A stretch of DNA of 64,000 bases from Tenacibaculum aquimarinum (GTDB taxonomy: Bacteria; Bacteroidota; Bacteroidia; Flavobacteriales; Flavobacteriaceae): assembly GCF_022478115.1 (NCBI RefSeq), contig NZ_JAKGSC010000001.1:1224670-1288669 (forward strand). The letters run 5' to 3'. Positions 26,977 through 35,916 of this stretch are shown piece after piece. Position numbers and translations under genes: made by a program. A model generated the notes under the pieces. It did no database searches and was not told where the DNA came from. It was given only the letters and a program-made list of their open reading frames with translations. Within the stretch, counting starts at the first letter, position 1. The number at the start of each line of letters is the position of its first letter.

Positions 26977-28863
26977 ATGAGCGCAGAATTTGATAACATT
27001 TCGTTCGATATGCCAAAAACACAATCTAATGCTATAAAAGTAATTGGAGTTGGAGGAGGAGGTAGCAATGCCGTAAACCACATGTATAGCCAACAAATTA
27101 CAGGGGTAGATTTTGTTATTTGCAATACCGATTCTCAAGCATTGGATAGTAGTCCAATTCCTAATAAAATTCAATTAGGAGCAAATCTAACATCAGGTTT
27201 AGGAGCTGGAGCAAACCCAGAAATAGGAGCAAAAGCGGCAAAAGAAAGTTTACAAGAAATACAGCAAATGTTAAGCACACATACAAAGATGGTGTTTATT
27301 ACTGCAGGTATGGGTGGTGGAACAGGAACAGGAGCAGCACCAGTTATTGCAAAAATTGCAAAAGACATGGATATTCTTACTGTTGGTATTGTAACAATGC
27401 CATTTCAGTTTGAAGGTAGAATGCGTTCTAAACAAGCACAAAAAGGAATTGATGAACTGCGCAGTAATGTTGATTCTTTAATTGTAATTAATAATAATAA
27501 ACTTAGAGAAGTTTATGGAAATCTAGGTTTTAAAGCTGGTTTTTCTAAGGCAGATGAAGTTTTATCAACAGCAGCTAAAGGTATTGCAGAAGTAATTACG
27601 CATCACTACAAGCAAAATATTGATTTACACGATGCAAAAACAGTGCTTTCTAATAGTGGAACTGCAATTATGGGTTCTGCAAAAGAAGAAGGAACTAATA
27701 GAGCTAAAAATGCTATTGTTAAAGCACTAGATTCTCCTTTGTTAAATGATAATAAAATTACCGGAGCTAAAAACGTATTGTTACTAATAGTTTCTGGAAA
27801 GAACGAAGTTACATTAGATGAAATAGGTGAAATTAATGATTACATCCAAACTGAAGCAGGTTATGATGCCAATATTATTATGGGTATTGGAGAAGACGAG
27901 TCTTTAGAAGATGGAATAGCTTTAACTATTGTTGCAACTGGTTTTGCAGCAGATCAGCAAAGTACAATTACAAATACTGAAGCTAAAAAAATTGTTCATA
28001 CTTTAGAAGAAGAACAAAAAGCTACGTATAATTTTTCTGAAAAGAATACTGTTACAAAAGTAACAAGTATCAATGAACCTTTAACTAAAAAGGTTGAAGA
28101 GAAAATTGTACATGTTTTAGAAGATGACGTAGAAGCAGAAGTGCAAATAGATTTAATTCCAACATCTGAAGTTATTAAAAATATTGATGTTGTATATGAT
28201 GAAGTTTTAACAGCTGTGTCTGAAGAAGATTTCATTATAACAGAAATTCAACCAGAAGTTGAAATAGTACCAGAAGTTAAATCAGTTCAACAAGATCTAA
28301 TTTTTGATTTACCTTTAAATCCTTCTGAAGAAATAAATGCAGCAGAAACTACAGTTTTTGATTTAGCTGAAGATGTTAATACTATTGACGTTGTTGAAGC
28401 AACTGAGCTTAAGGTTGAAGAGCAAAATGTAGTTGAAAAAAGATATGTTTTAGAAGATTTTGATGTACAACCTACAATAGGAAAAGCATCAACAATTTCT
28501 GTTGAAGATGAGGTTGAAGAAGGTTTAAACTTTGAGTTAAAGTCATCAGCACCACAATCGGAAATTAATAAGATAGAAACAGTAAGTGAAGAGGTTTCTC
28601 CTTTAAGTTTAACAATTTCTGAATTGCAAAAGAAATCCGATACTAGGAGAGAGCAAATGAAGAAGTTTAACTATAAGTTTACAGATCAAGTTAGTCAAAA
28701 TATTGATGAAATTGAACGTCAACCCGCTTATAAAAGAGCTGGAGTAAACTTAGACGAAACAAACCTGAGTATTAGTAAATCTAAAACAACATTAAGTACA
28801 GGTGAAAATGATGATATTCAATTAAGATCTAATAATTCGTTTCTACACGATAATGTAGATTAG
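26977..28863 (+). CDS. ftsZ: Cell division protein FtsZ with long C-terminal linker
   Basis: The 628-residue tubulin homologue forms the Z ring. The GTPase signature GGGTGTG is at residues 113-119, with GVGGGGSNAVNHM near residue 24 and the NADFADV-like catalytic loop replaced by the usual FKAGFSKADEVL. Residues beyond about 335 form a long acidic linker of about 240 residues rich in Val, Glu and Asp. The conserved peptide that binds FtsA is recognisable as PAYKRAGV at 583-590, followed by a further 38-residue tail. At 628 residues it is far longer than the 383-residue E. coli protein, as is usual in Flavobacteriia. Confidence 0.95.
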   Translation: MSAEFDNISFDMPKTQSNAIKVIGVGGGGSNAVNHMYSQQITGVDFVICNTDSQALDSSPIPNKIQLGANLTSGLGAGANPEIGAKAAKESLQEIQQMLSTHTKMVFITAGMGGGTGTGAAPVIAKIAKDMDILTVGIVTMPFQFEGRMRSKQAQKGIDELRSNVDSLIVINNNKLREVYGNLGFKAGFSKADEVLSTAAKGIAEVITHHYKQNIDLHDAKTVLSNSGTAIMGSAKEEGTNRAKNAIVKALDSPLLNDNKITGAKNVLLLIVSGKNEVTLDEIGEINDYIQTEAGYDANIIMGIGEDESLEDGIALTIVATGFAADQQSTITNTEAKKIVHTLEEEQKATYNFSEKNTVTKVTSINEPLTKKVEEKIVHVLEDDVEAEVQIDLIPTSEVIKNIDVVYDEVLTAVSEEDFIITEIQPEVEIVPEVKSVQQDLIFDLPLNPSEEINAAETTVFDLAEDVNTIDVVEATELKVEEQNVVEKRYVLEDFDVQPTIGKASTISVEDEVEEGLNFELKSSAPQSEINKIETVSEEVSPLSLTISELQKKSDTRREQMKKFNYKFTDQVSQNIDEIERQPAYKRAGVNLDETNLSISKSKTTLSTGENDDIQLRSNNSFLHDNVD

Positions 28864-28895
28864 TAGTCCCCTTGCTCTATCTTTGAGATAGTTAT

Positions 28896-28923
28896 GAATT
28901 CCCGAGAAATCGGGAATTTTTTT
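28896..28923 (+). terminator. Terminator of the dcw cluster after ftsZ
   Basis: The stem AATTCCCGA / TCGGGAATT with a GAAA loop is followed by seven or more T. It closes the cluster that begins at mraZ. Confidence 0.85.
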
Positions 28924-28928
28924 ATGCT

Positions 28929-28936
28929 TATATTTG
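28929..28936 (+). promoter_or_regulatory. -7 element of the yqeY-like gene
   Basis: TATATTTG matches TAnnTTTG exactly, 20 bases before the start codon and directly after the ftsZ terminator. Confidence 0.45.
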
Positions 28937-28956
28937 TTTTCCTAAAAATTTAAAAG

Positions 28957-29406
28957 ATGAGTTTACAAAAACAAATAATGGATAAAATGAAGGAAGCTAT
29001 GAAAGCAAAAGATACTGTTGCTTTACAGGCTTTAAGAGCTGTAAAATCTGCTTTTTTATTAGCGAAAACTGAGACTGGAGTTCAAGAAGAGTTGTCTGAA
29101 GAACAAGAGATGAAAATTATTCAGAAACAAGTAAAACAGCGAAGAGATAGTGCCGCAATTTTTATAGAACAAAATAGACAAGATTTAGCAGATCCTGAAT
29201 TGGCAGAACTTAAGGTTTTAGAACAATTTTTACCAGAACCTTTAACAGAAGAAGAAATTGAAGGTGTAGTTATTTCTACAATAGATCATATTGGAGCGTC
29301 TGGAATGAAAGATATGGGAAAAGTAATGGGAATTGTTTCTAAAGAGTTAGCAGGTAAAGCAGATGGTAAAACAATTTCTGCACTTGTTAAAAAGAATTTA
29401 ATGTAG
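28957..29406 (+). CDS. GatB/YqeY domain protein
   Basis: The 149-residue protein matches the YqeY family, which resembles the tRNA-contacting tail domain of GatB, the amidotransferase subunit. Visible features are the N-terminal helical MKEAMKAKDTVALQALRAVKSA, the QVKQRRDSAAIF block near residue 56 and the LPEPLTEEEIEG stretch near residue 92. Stand-alone YqeY proteins have no firmly established function. An eroded tRNA-Arg-like sequence begins 7 bases after its stop codon, which may be chance. Confidence 0.9.
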   Translation: MSLQKQIMDKMKEAMKAKDTVALQALRAVKSAFLLAKTETGVQEELSEEQEMKIIQKQVKQRRDSAAIFIEQNRQDLADPELAELKVLEQFLPEPLTEEEIEGVVISTIDHIGASGMKDMGKVMGIVSKELAGKADGKTISALVKKNLM

Positions 29407-29412
29407 AGAGTT

Positions 29413-29477
29413 GGCTCTGTAGTTCAACTGGGTAGAATATCAGATTTCGTTTGAAGGTTCAAACCCTAACAGATCAC
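29413..29477 (+). pseudogene. Degenerate tRNA-Arg-like sequence
   Basis: Five of seven acceptor pairs can form (GGCTCTG with CAGATCA), the D arm GTTC/GAAT with TGGGTA in its loop is intact, and the anticodon loop TTTCG points to anticodon TCG (Arg). However, the 3' side of the anticodon stem and the variable region are shortened by several bases, and the T stem GAAGG/CCTAA pairs only partly around TTCAAAC. It is about 65 bases, too short for a working tRNA, so I read it as a decayed tRNA-Arg. Confidence 0.5.
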
Positions 29478-29487
29478 TAAAAACATG

Positions 29488-29520
29488 AAAAAAGCAAGCT
29501 TTATTAGCTTGCTTTTTTTA
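29488..29520 (+). terminator. Terminator after the yqeY-like gene and tRNA remnant
   Basis: The stem AAAAAGCAAGC / GCTTGCTTTTT with a 7-base loop is followed by a T run. It ends the yqeY transcript and may also serve the convergent efflux operon. Confidence 0.85.
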
Positions 29521-29533
29521 TTATAAGTATTAT

Positions 29534-29722
29534 TTATTTTTCAATTTTAAATACTTTTGTTAAAATAGTTTCCAGCAAACACCATTTTGTAAATGCAGAC
29601 TGAATTAAATTTACTCCAATAAATACGGTAAACCATATCCAATTTTCACTTACATAATAAGTTAAAACAACGCTTAACAAAACCATTGTACCAACTATAA
29701 CTCTAAAATATTTATTTAACAT
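29534..29722 (-). CDS. DUF2892 (YgaP-like) small membrane protein
   Basis: This 62-residue protein has two transmembrane segments and the family pattern near its end, FIGVNLIQSAFTKWCLLETIL, which matches the DUF2892 or YgaP-like transmembrane domain. In rhodanese-type YgaP this domain anchors a sulfurtransferase, but here it stands alone. It is the last gene of the efflux operon, 15 bases after the RND permease gene. Stand-alone DUF2892 proteins have no confirmed function. Confidence 0.8.
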   Translation of the reverse strand: MLNKYFRVIVGTMVLLSVVLTYYVSENWIWFTVFIGVNLIQSAFTKWCLLETILTKVFKIEK

Positions 29723-29737
29723 TATTTCTATATTTAA

Positions 29738-32700
29738 TTATTTATAATTCTTCTTCTCTATCATATAATACACTAATGGTACAACCAATAGTGTCAATAC
29801 AGTTGATGCTATAGTTCCTCCCATTAAAGAGATTGCCAATCCTTGAAAAATTGGATCAAACAGTATTACAAATGCTCCAATAACTACGGTTCCTGCTGTT
29901 AATAGTATTGGTGTTGTACGTACAGCTCCAGCTTCAATACAAGCTTCTTTAAGTGGCACGCCTTCCGCTGTTCTTAAATTGATAAAGTCAATTAGTAATA
30001 CCGAATTTCTAACCATAATTCCTGCTAAAGCAATCATACCAATAAATGACGTTGCTGTAAAAAACGCGCCCATAATCCAGTGCCCTAAAATAATTCCGAT
30101 TAACGATAATGGTATTGCAACCATCATAACGATAGGTGCTTTAAAGTTTTGAAACCATCCTACAATTAAAATGTAAATTAAGATAATAGCTCCTAAAAAG
30201 GCAATACCTAAATCTCTAAAAACTTCAAGTGTAATTTGCCATTCGCCATCCCATTTTACAGTATAATTATCTTCAAAATCTGGTTGACCTAAATACATTT
30301 CGTTTAACTCGTATCCTTTTGGTAACGGAATCTTTTTTAACTTTTCTTCCATTCCAAGGATCGCATACGCAGGACTTTCTAAATCTCCAGCCATATCTGC
30401 CATAACATAAACCACACGCTTTTGGTTTTTACGATAAATACTTTTTGCTGCAGTTGTTTTTGTAATAGTTACCAAATCTGCAATAGGAACCATATTGCCT
30501 TGTTTAGATTTTACCTTTAATTGCGAAATATCAGTAATTGTAGATTTCTCTTTTTCATCTAAAGCCAATATCAAACCAACTTGACTAACTGCGTCTTCAT
30601 CATATAAATTTGTGATCGCTCTATTAGACAATGCCATATTCATGGTATACGCAATTTGCTGTGGTGCAATATCATACAACATCGCTTTTTCTTTGTTTAT
30701 ATCGAATTGATATTCGGTTTGATCTGCTTCCACCATCCAATCAATATCTACCACATCATCTGTATTTTTTAAGATTTCCTGAACTCCATTTGCAATCCTA
30801 ATTTGCTCGTTATAATCAGGCCCATAGACTTCTGCGACAATAGTTGACAAAACTGGAGGTCCGGGTGGCACTTCTACCAATTTAATATTGGCGTTATACT
30901 TTGCTGCAATTTTCTGAATATCTGGACGCATTAATTTTGCAATTCCGTGACTTTGTATATCACGTTCGCCTTTATCTATTAAATTCACTTGGATATCTGC
31001 CATATTAGATCCTCCACGTAAGTCGTAATGACGTACCAAACCGTTAAACGTAATTGGTGCAGATGTACCAACGTAATTTTGATAATTAACCACTTCTGGT
31101 CGCGTCGCTAAATATTGCGATACTTCTTGTGCTACAACTCCTGTTCTTTCTAGCGTTGTACCTTCAGGCATATCAATAACCACTTGAAATTCATTCTTAT
31201 TATCAAATGGTAACATTTTTACAGCAACCGACTTTGTAAAAAACAACACCATAGTTGCCATTAAACCTATAAAAGTCAATCCTAAAAACAACCAACGTTT
31301 GCCTTTACTTTCTAATAAAGGACGTTCAAACTTGTTGTAAACCTTATAAATAAGTGTGTTTTCTACTGCTTTTTCTGGTTTCTCTTCTGCGCCTTTTTTA
31401 TCTTTTTCTCTTAAGAAAATATAGCCTAAATAAGGTGTAATAGTTAAGGCAACAAATAAAGACAATATCATTGCAATAGACGCTCCAATTGGCATTGGTG
31501 CCATATAAGGCCCCATTAATCCAGACACAAAAGCCATAGGTAAAACAGATGCTATAACTGTAAATGTTGCTAAAATCGTTGGATTTCCAACTTCATTTAT
31601 CGCATATAAAGCTGCTTCTTTAAAAGGCAAACGTTTCATCTTAAAATGTCGGTGCATATTTTCGGCAATAATAATCGAGTCATCCACCACAATTCCCGTT
31701 ACAAATACTAATGCGAATAAGGTAATTCGGTTTAGCGTGTAATCCATCATGTAGTAACTCAATAAGGTTAAAGCAAACGTAATTGGCACCGATAAAAACA
31801 CGACCAATCCACCACGCCAACCCATTGCTAGCATCACGACAAGTGTTACCGCAAAGATAGACCCAATAAGGTGCCACAGTAATTCCGATACTTTATGCGA
31901 CGCTGTTTCACCATAATTTCTAGTGACTTCTACATGTACATCATCCGGAATTAAAGTACTACGTAAGTGATCCACTTTATCAATAATCACATCAGCAATT
32001 TTCATGGCATCTGCACCTTTCCGTTTCGCTACCGAAATAGTAACAGCAGGATATTCCGACCTATAATCAACCGATTTCACACTTCCTTTTCCGTAACCTA
32101 TACTCACATAATTTTGTGGTACTTCTGGTCCATCAATAATTTTTGCGACTTGCTTTAAATAAATAGGCTGATTCTGTTGCACACCAACCACCAGATTTTC
32201 AACATCTGTAACCGAAGCTAAAAACGAACCTGTATTTACTAAAAACTCAGTATCATTCTTATCAAAACTTCCAGCACTTAATTGGCTATTATTTGCTTTA
32301 ATCATTTCCGAAACCGACAAAAAGTCCAAACCACTTGCAGCTAATTTATCTTTATCTAAAACCACACGTAATTGACGATCTCTACCACCAATTTTATGCG
32401 TAATAGCCACATCATTTATCTTCTTAATTTCAGCTTCCAACTCTTGAGCAATTTGGTTTAACTGGTAGTCGTCATAATTTTCACTCCACAACGTTAAACC
32501 CAACATTGGCACATCGTCAATCGCACGCGTTTTTACTAACGGAAACGTAACACCTTCCGGCATTTGGTCCATGTGCTTGTTAATTTCGTTGTATAATTTC
32601 ACAAAAGAACGCTCAATATCTTCGCCAACATAAAACTGTACGATGACCATGCCTTGCTCTTTCATCGACGTAGAATACACATATTCCACACCTTTAATAT

Positions 32701-32932
32701 TCGAAATTAATTGCTCTAAAGGCTTAATCACACGCGACTCCACTTCCGTAGGACTAGCTCCAGGATACCCCACAAAAATGTCTGCCATAGGCACATCAAT
32801 TTGCGGTTCTTCTTCACGCGGAATTAAAAACGAACTGTACACACCAACCACCATAAATACAATCATCAAAAGCACTGTAAGCTTCGATTGCATAAAGACT
32901 TTGGCAATTTTACCTGCGATTCCTTCTTTCAT
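29738..32932 (-). CDS. RND efflux transporter permease (AcrB/HAE1-like)
   Basis: The 1064-residue inner-membrane pump has the RND layout: one N-terminal transmembrane segment, a large periplasmic loop, then a six-segment block, and the same again in the second half. The proton-relay motif GIVVDDSIIIAENMHRHF near residue 415 carries the paired Asp of TM4. FLIPREEEPQIDVPMA near residue 32 is typical of a subgroup often found in Bacteroidota. It works with the adaptor and TolC-like channel encoded upstream. The exported substrate cannot be predicted. Confidence 0.92.
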   Translation of the reverse strand: MKEGIAGKIAKVFMQSKLTVLLMIVFMVVGVYSSFLIPREEEPQIDVPMADIFVGYPGASPTEVESRVIKPLEQLISNIKGVEYVYSTSMKEQGMVIVQFYVGEDIERSFVKLYNEINKHMDQMPEGVTFPLVKTRAIDDVPMLGLTLWSENYDDYQLNQIAQELEAEIKKINDVAITHKIGGRDRQLRVVLDKDKLAASGLDFLSVSEMIKANNSQLSAGSFDKNDTEFLVNTGSFLASVTDVENLVVGVQQNQPIYLKQVAKIIDGPEVPQNYVSIGYGKGSVKSVDYRSEYPAVTISVAKRKGADAMKIADVIIDKVDHLRSTLIPDDVHVEVTRNYGETASHKVSELLWHLIGSIFAVTLVVMLAMGWRGGLVVFLSVPITFALTLLSYYMMDYTLNRITLFALVFVTGIVVDDSIIIAENMHRHFKMKRLPFKEAALYAINEVGNPTILATFTVIASVLPMAFVSGLMGPYMAPMPIGASIAMILSLFVALTITPYLGYIFLREKDKKGAEEKPEKAVENTLIYKVYNKFERPLLESKGKRWLFLGLTFIGLMATMVLFFTKSVAVKMLPFDNKNEFQVVIDMPEGTTLERTGVVAQEVSQYLATRPEVVNYQNYVGTSAPITFNGLVRHYDLRGGSNMADIQVNLIDKGERDIQSHGIAKLMRPDIQKIAAKYNANIKLVEVPPGPPVLSTIVAEVYGPDYNEQIRIANGVQEILKNTDDVVDIDWMVEADQTEYQFDINKEKAMLYDIAPQQIAYTMNMALSNRAITNLYDEDAVSQVGLILALDEKEKSTITDISQLKVKSKQGNMVPIADLVTITKTTAAKSIYRKNQKRVVYVMADMAGDLESPAYAILGMEEKLKKIPLPKGYELNEMYLGQPDFEDNYTVKWDGEWQITLEVFRDLGIAFLGAIILIYILIVGWFQNFKAPIVMMVAIPLSLIGIILGHWIMGAFFTATSFIGMIALAGIMVRNSVLLIDFINLRTAEGVPLKEACIEAGAVRTTPILLTAGTVVIGAFVILFDPIFQGLAISLMGGTIASTVLTLLVVPLVYYMIEKKNYK

Positions 32933-32995
32933 AATTATTACTTTTTTTCATTCCCATGACAATGGAAATCTTTATATTTTGGGCGTTTTAACAGG

Positions 32996-33090
32996 CTATC
33001 CACTGTATCTTTTTACTTGTTCTCGATACAAATTTGCTTAGGCAAATTCACTCGAACTGACGTAAAAAGGATGTCGTTTCTATCCCTAAC
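32996..33090 (-). repeat. Dispersed hairpin-ended repeat, copy D (degraded)
   Basis: Ends CTGTATCTTTTTACT and AGTAAAAAGGATGTCG-like, and a core containing TGTTCTCGATACAAATTTGC, match copy B at 40376 in reverse orientation, but with more base changes. It lies within the efflux operon, between the adaptor and permease genes, in a 170-base gap. Confidence 0.6.
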
Positions 33091-33102
33091 GCAACTTATT
33101 AG

Positions 33103-34179
33103 TTATTGAATTGTAACTTTCGCACCATTAAACAGTTTGCCTTCAGCAGAAACAATGTATGCTTCGTCTGTATTTAAACCAGATAATACTTCTACTTGAT
33201 CACCAAACGTTCTACCTAATCGCAACCAACGTAATAATGCTGTATTGCTTTGGCTTACTGTGTACACACCTGATAATTGTCCATTTGTGACAATAGCTTC
33301 GTTTGGTATTAAAACCATGGATGACGTTGCTTTTCTTTCTACAGGAAATTGCACTGTTGTAAACATCCCAGATAAAATAGTAGCATCTGTTTTATCCAAA
33401 TCAATTTTTACCAAATATTGTCCACCTGTATTTTTAGCAGAAGTACTCACTTCTTTTACTTTTCCTTTTATGGTTTTATTGATTGATTTAACTAACACAG
33501 CAACAGTAACTCCTTTTTTAATAGCAGAAATTTCTGTTTCCGGTACCATTACCATCACTTCAAAATTTCCAGGTGTTTCTATACTTATTAATGATACACC
33601 AGGATTTGCCATGTTACCAGCTTCCACATTTTTACTAGTTACTGTTCCGCTAAAAGGTGCAGTAATATTACTGTAAGCAAATTGGGCGTTGATTTCGTTT
33701 TTCATTTGATTAGCACCTTCTACTCTAGCTTTTGCCATTTCGTAATTAGCAGTCATATCATCCATCTCTTTTTGAGACGCACTATTGTCTGCAAACAAGT
33801 TTTTAAAGCGGTTGTAATCCTTTTTCGCATTACTTAAAGCTGCATTTGCTTCTGTAATTCCTGCATTTACTTGAGCTCTTTTAGCTTGTAAATCGGAATT
33901 ATTAATAGATACTAATAATTGTCCTTTACGGACTTTATCGCCAACATTAACATGTACTTTATTAACGTAACCCATCATTCTAGTGCTTAAATCTGCACTA
34001 TTTGTGGCTTGGATTTTTCCGCTTACAGATAAAAAAGGACTGTTACTGTTTGCTGCTACTTGACTAGTTTTTACGCTAATTGCTGGCGAATTATCTACAA
34101 CAGGTTTTTTGTCTTCGCTTCCACAACTTGCTAATAATAGCGCTACAGAAAGTGTTAGGATTGTATATATTTTTTTCAT
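33103..34179 (-). CDS. RND efflux periplasmic adaptor lipoprotein
   Basis: The 358-residue membrane-fusion protein has a lipoprotein signal with lipobox LLASC (Cys19), so it is anchored by lipid on the periplasmic side. It has a barrel-sandwich/lipoyl half near residue 70 (MGYVNKVHVNVGDKVRKGQLL), a coiled-coil hairpin (about residues 100-160), the matching second half TAPFSGTVTSKNVEAGN, and beta-barrel domains. It bridges the TolC channel to the RND permease. It is encoded between those two genes. Confidence 0.93.
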   Translation of the reverse strand: MKKIYTILTLSVALLLASCGSEDKKPVVDNSPAISVKTSQVAANSNSPFLSVSGKIQATNSADLSTRMMGYVNKVHVNVGDKVRKGQLLVSINNSDLQAKRAQVNAGITEANAALSNAKKDYNRFKNLFADNSASQKEMDDMTANYEMAKARVEGANQMKNEINAQFAYSNITAPFSGTVTSKNVEAGNMANPGVSLISIETPGNFEVMVMVPETEISAIKKGVTVAVLVKSINKTIKGKVKEVSTSAKNTGGQYLVKIDLDKTDATILSGMFTTVQFPVERKATSSMVLIPNEAIVTNGQLSGVYTVSQSNTALLRWLRLGRTFGDQVEVLSGLNTDEAYIVSAEGKLFNGAKVTIQ

Positions 34180-34187
34180 CTTAAAAA

Positions 34188-35492
34188 TTATTCTTTAGTT
34201 AAAAATTGTAAGTATGCTTGTGAGTAATTGTATTCAAAAATGGTTTGATAATATTCTAATTGCTTTTGCGCATATTTTGTTTCAGATATTAACAAATCTG
34301 AAGTTTTTTCTAAACCTTCTTTAAATCTGTTAGTTCTAATTCTTAAAGATTCTTCCGATTGTTCTAATGCCAAAGTGGTTAATTTCAATTTGTTTTCAGC
34401 ATCTAAAAAAGCACGTTTAGCTTTATTTAATTCTAAATTACTTTGAGATACATATTGTTGGTATTCAAGTTTTGATTTTTCAAATTCAGCTTTACTTTTT
34501 TGCGCTTTCCCAAAACGTTTAGATCCTTGAAAAATATCCCAACTTAATTGAGCTCCAATTAAATATCCATTAGCACTTCCTTGAAATATTTTGTTATCAT
34601 ACATTTCATAACTTCCAAAAGCATTTAATCTTGGTAAAAATGCCATTTTATCAGCTTTGTTCATCGCTTCATAAGCACTTGAAGCTAATTGCATCGCTTT
34701 AATATCTGAACGATTTTCAGACACCATTTTATCTTCAATATTAAAAGTAGAAACCGTTAATTTATCTGTTGGTTTGTAAACCACATAAGTTTTATCATTC
34801 ATTAAAAATGATAAATAATTGGATGCGTTTTGCACATTGCTTTTTGCAGTTTGTAATTGATTTTGAACTTCAGTAACACGTACTTCCACATTTAAAACAT
34901 CTGCACGTTGTAAATAGCCTTGTTTAAAACTATTGTCTGCTAATTTTTTGTTTTCATTTGCTGCTTTTAATGCTTTTTCTAAAACGTCTACTGCTTTATA
35001 TGTTAATTGTAATTGCATGTATGCCTTTTCCACTTCAAACACTAAATAATCTTGCGTACGCTCTGTTTTTAAAGACATGGCTTCCATTGTAGACTTGGCA
35101 GCTTTACGTTGGTACAAACCATCTAAATTAATTAATGGTTGCTGAATTTCAATCTTAGTGGCAAAGTTTTGAGTTGTAGCTGGATCATTTAACAATGCAG
35201 GATTAAAATCGTTTTGTGTTAAAACTTCTTGATTCAATTTAGAACCAAAAGCCATTAAAGGGTTTGTTGTTGAAATTCCTGTATGACTTGCTGTAATGTT
35301 CGGTAAAAACACAGCATTTGTTTGTTTGTAATCTGCTTTTGCTACATTAAACTCTTGTTCAGAAATTTTAATGCTTGTATTTTTTTCAGAAACTTGTTTT
35401 AAAACTGCCTTTTTAGAAATTGGTTTTACCTCTTGTGCTTGTAAAAACATTGTTCCTAAAAACAGAAAAAGTATAAATAGTGGATTTTTCAT
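34188..35492 (-). CDS. TolC-family outer-membrane efflux channel
   Basis: The 434-residue protein has a signal peptide ending LQAQ and two helical repeats of the OEP/TolC fold. The first has ADYKQTNAVFLPNITASHTG near residue 49 and the second KADKMAFLPRLNAFGSYEM, both with the Pro-containing turn into the beta-barrel. The C-terminal half is a coiled coil (about residues 340-425). It is the first gene of the efflux operon, behind a promoter with a Crp/Fnr-like dyad. Confidence 0.92.
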   Translation of the reverse strand: MKNPLFILFLFLGTMFLQAQEVKPISKKAVLKQVSEKNTSIKISEQEFNVAKADYKQTNAVFLPNITASHTGISTTNPLMAFGSKLNQEVLTQNDFNPALLNDPATTQNFATKIEIQQPLINLDGLYQRKAAKSTMEAMSLKTERTQDYLVFEVEKAYMQLQLTYKAVDVLEKALKAANENKKLADNSFKQGYLQRADVLNVEVRVTEVQNQLQTAKSNVQNASNYLSFLMNDKTYVVYKPTDKLTVSTFNIEDKMVSENRSDIKAMQLASSAYEAMNKADKMAFLPRLNAFGSYEMYDNKIFQGSANGYLIGAQLSWDIFQGSKRFGKAQKSKAEFEKSKLEYQQYVSQSNLELNKAKRAFLDAENKLKLTTLALEQSEESLRIRTNRFKEGLEKTSDLLISETKYAQKQLEYYQTIFEYNYSQAYLQFLTKE

Positions 35493-35513
35493 GTATCATT
35501 CAATTATCTGATA

Positions 35514-35521
35514 CAAAAGTA
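35514..35521 (-). promoter_or_regulatory. -7 element of the efflux operon
   Basis: On the minus strand this reads TACTTTTG, an exact TAnnTTTG match, 22 bases before the TolC-family start codon. Confidence 0.5.
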
Positions 35522-35541
35522 AGTTGAGAATAAATATTGGT

Positions 35542-35559
35542 TTGTAACCTATGTTACAA
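35542..35559 (-). promoter_or_regulatory. Perfect dyad TTGTAAC-N4-GTTACAA before the efflux operon
   Basis: A perfect 7-4-7 inverted repeat is centred about 33 bases upstream of the centre of the -7 element, near position -41, where Crp/Fnr-family activators commonly bind. A similar dyad is present before cydA, and a Crp/Fnr-type regulator gene lies 3.5 kb away. Confidence 0.5.
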
Positions 35560-35596
35560 GAAAAGAGAATTGTATTTAATTACATGAAAAAACTGG

Positions 35597-35905
35597 TTAG
35601 TTAACCCCTTTTTTATTCATTTTTAAATATATCTTTTTAAGAAGAATAAGTCCTAACATTCCTCCTAAAAATGACAAAATACAGTTTAACATAAATAACC
35701 ACTTATGAAATATTCCGTTTTGCATTATAGATTGTGGGTCAAAACCTAATCTACCAAAAGCCTTTATTATAAATATACACCCAAAAACTCCTGCAATAGT
35801 ATTTCCAATAATACCAAATGAGTATTTTTTTATAAGAAAACCAATACAAATTGCGCCAACTATTCCTATAAAAATACTAATTAAAGAAATTAATGTTTCT
35901 GTCAT
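35597..35905 (-). CDS. Small glycine-rich membrane protein, unknown function
   Basis: This 102-residue protein has about three hydrophobic segments (residues 6-25, 30-48 and 72-92) with GIVGAICIG and FLGGMLGLIL stretches. It faintly resembles transglycosylase-associated/YeaQ-like small membrane proteins but I do not claim membership. It starts 11 bases after cydB and lies on the same strand, so it is probably part of the cytochrome bd operon. It is too long to be a CydX-type accessory subunit. Confidence 0.65.
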   Translation of the reverse strand: MTETLISLISIFIGIVGAICIGFLIKKYSFGIIGNTIAGVFGCIFIIKAFGRLGFDPQSIMQNGIFHKWLFMLNCILSFLGGMLGLILLKKIYLKMNKKGVN

Positions 35906-35916
35906 TACAGTGTTAT

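Noticed and set aside
28878..28885. TATCTTTG, an exact -7 element, just after ftsZ
   Set aside because: It lies before the ftsZ terminator hairpin, so any transcript would stop at once; the element at 28929 is a better promoter for the yqeY gene.
29967..33041. Open frames on the opposite strand or other minus frames inside the RND permease gene (such as 31680-31877, 31967-32158 and 32643-33041)
   Set aside because: They are shadow frames; the permease has all family motifs in the main frame.
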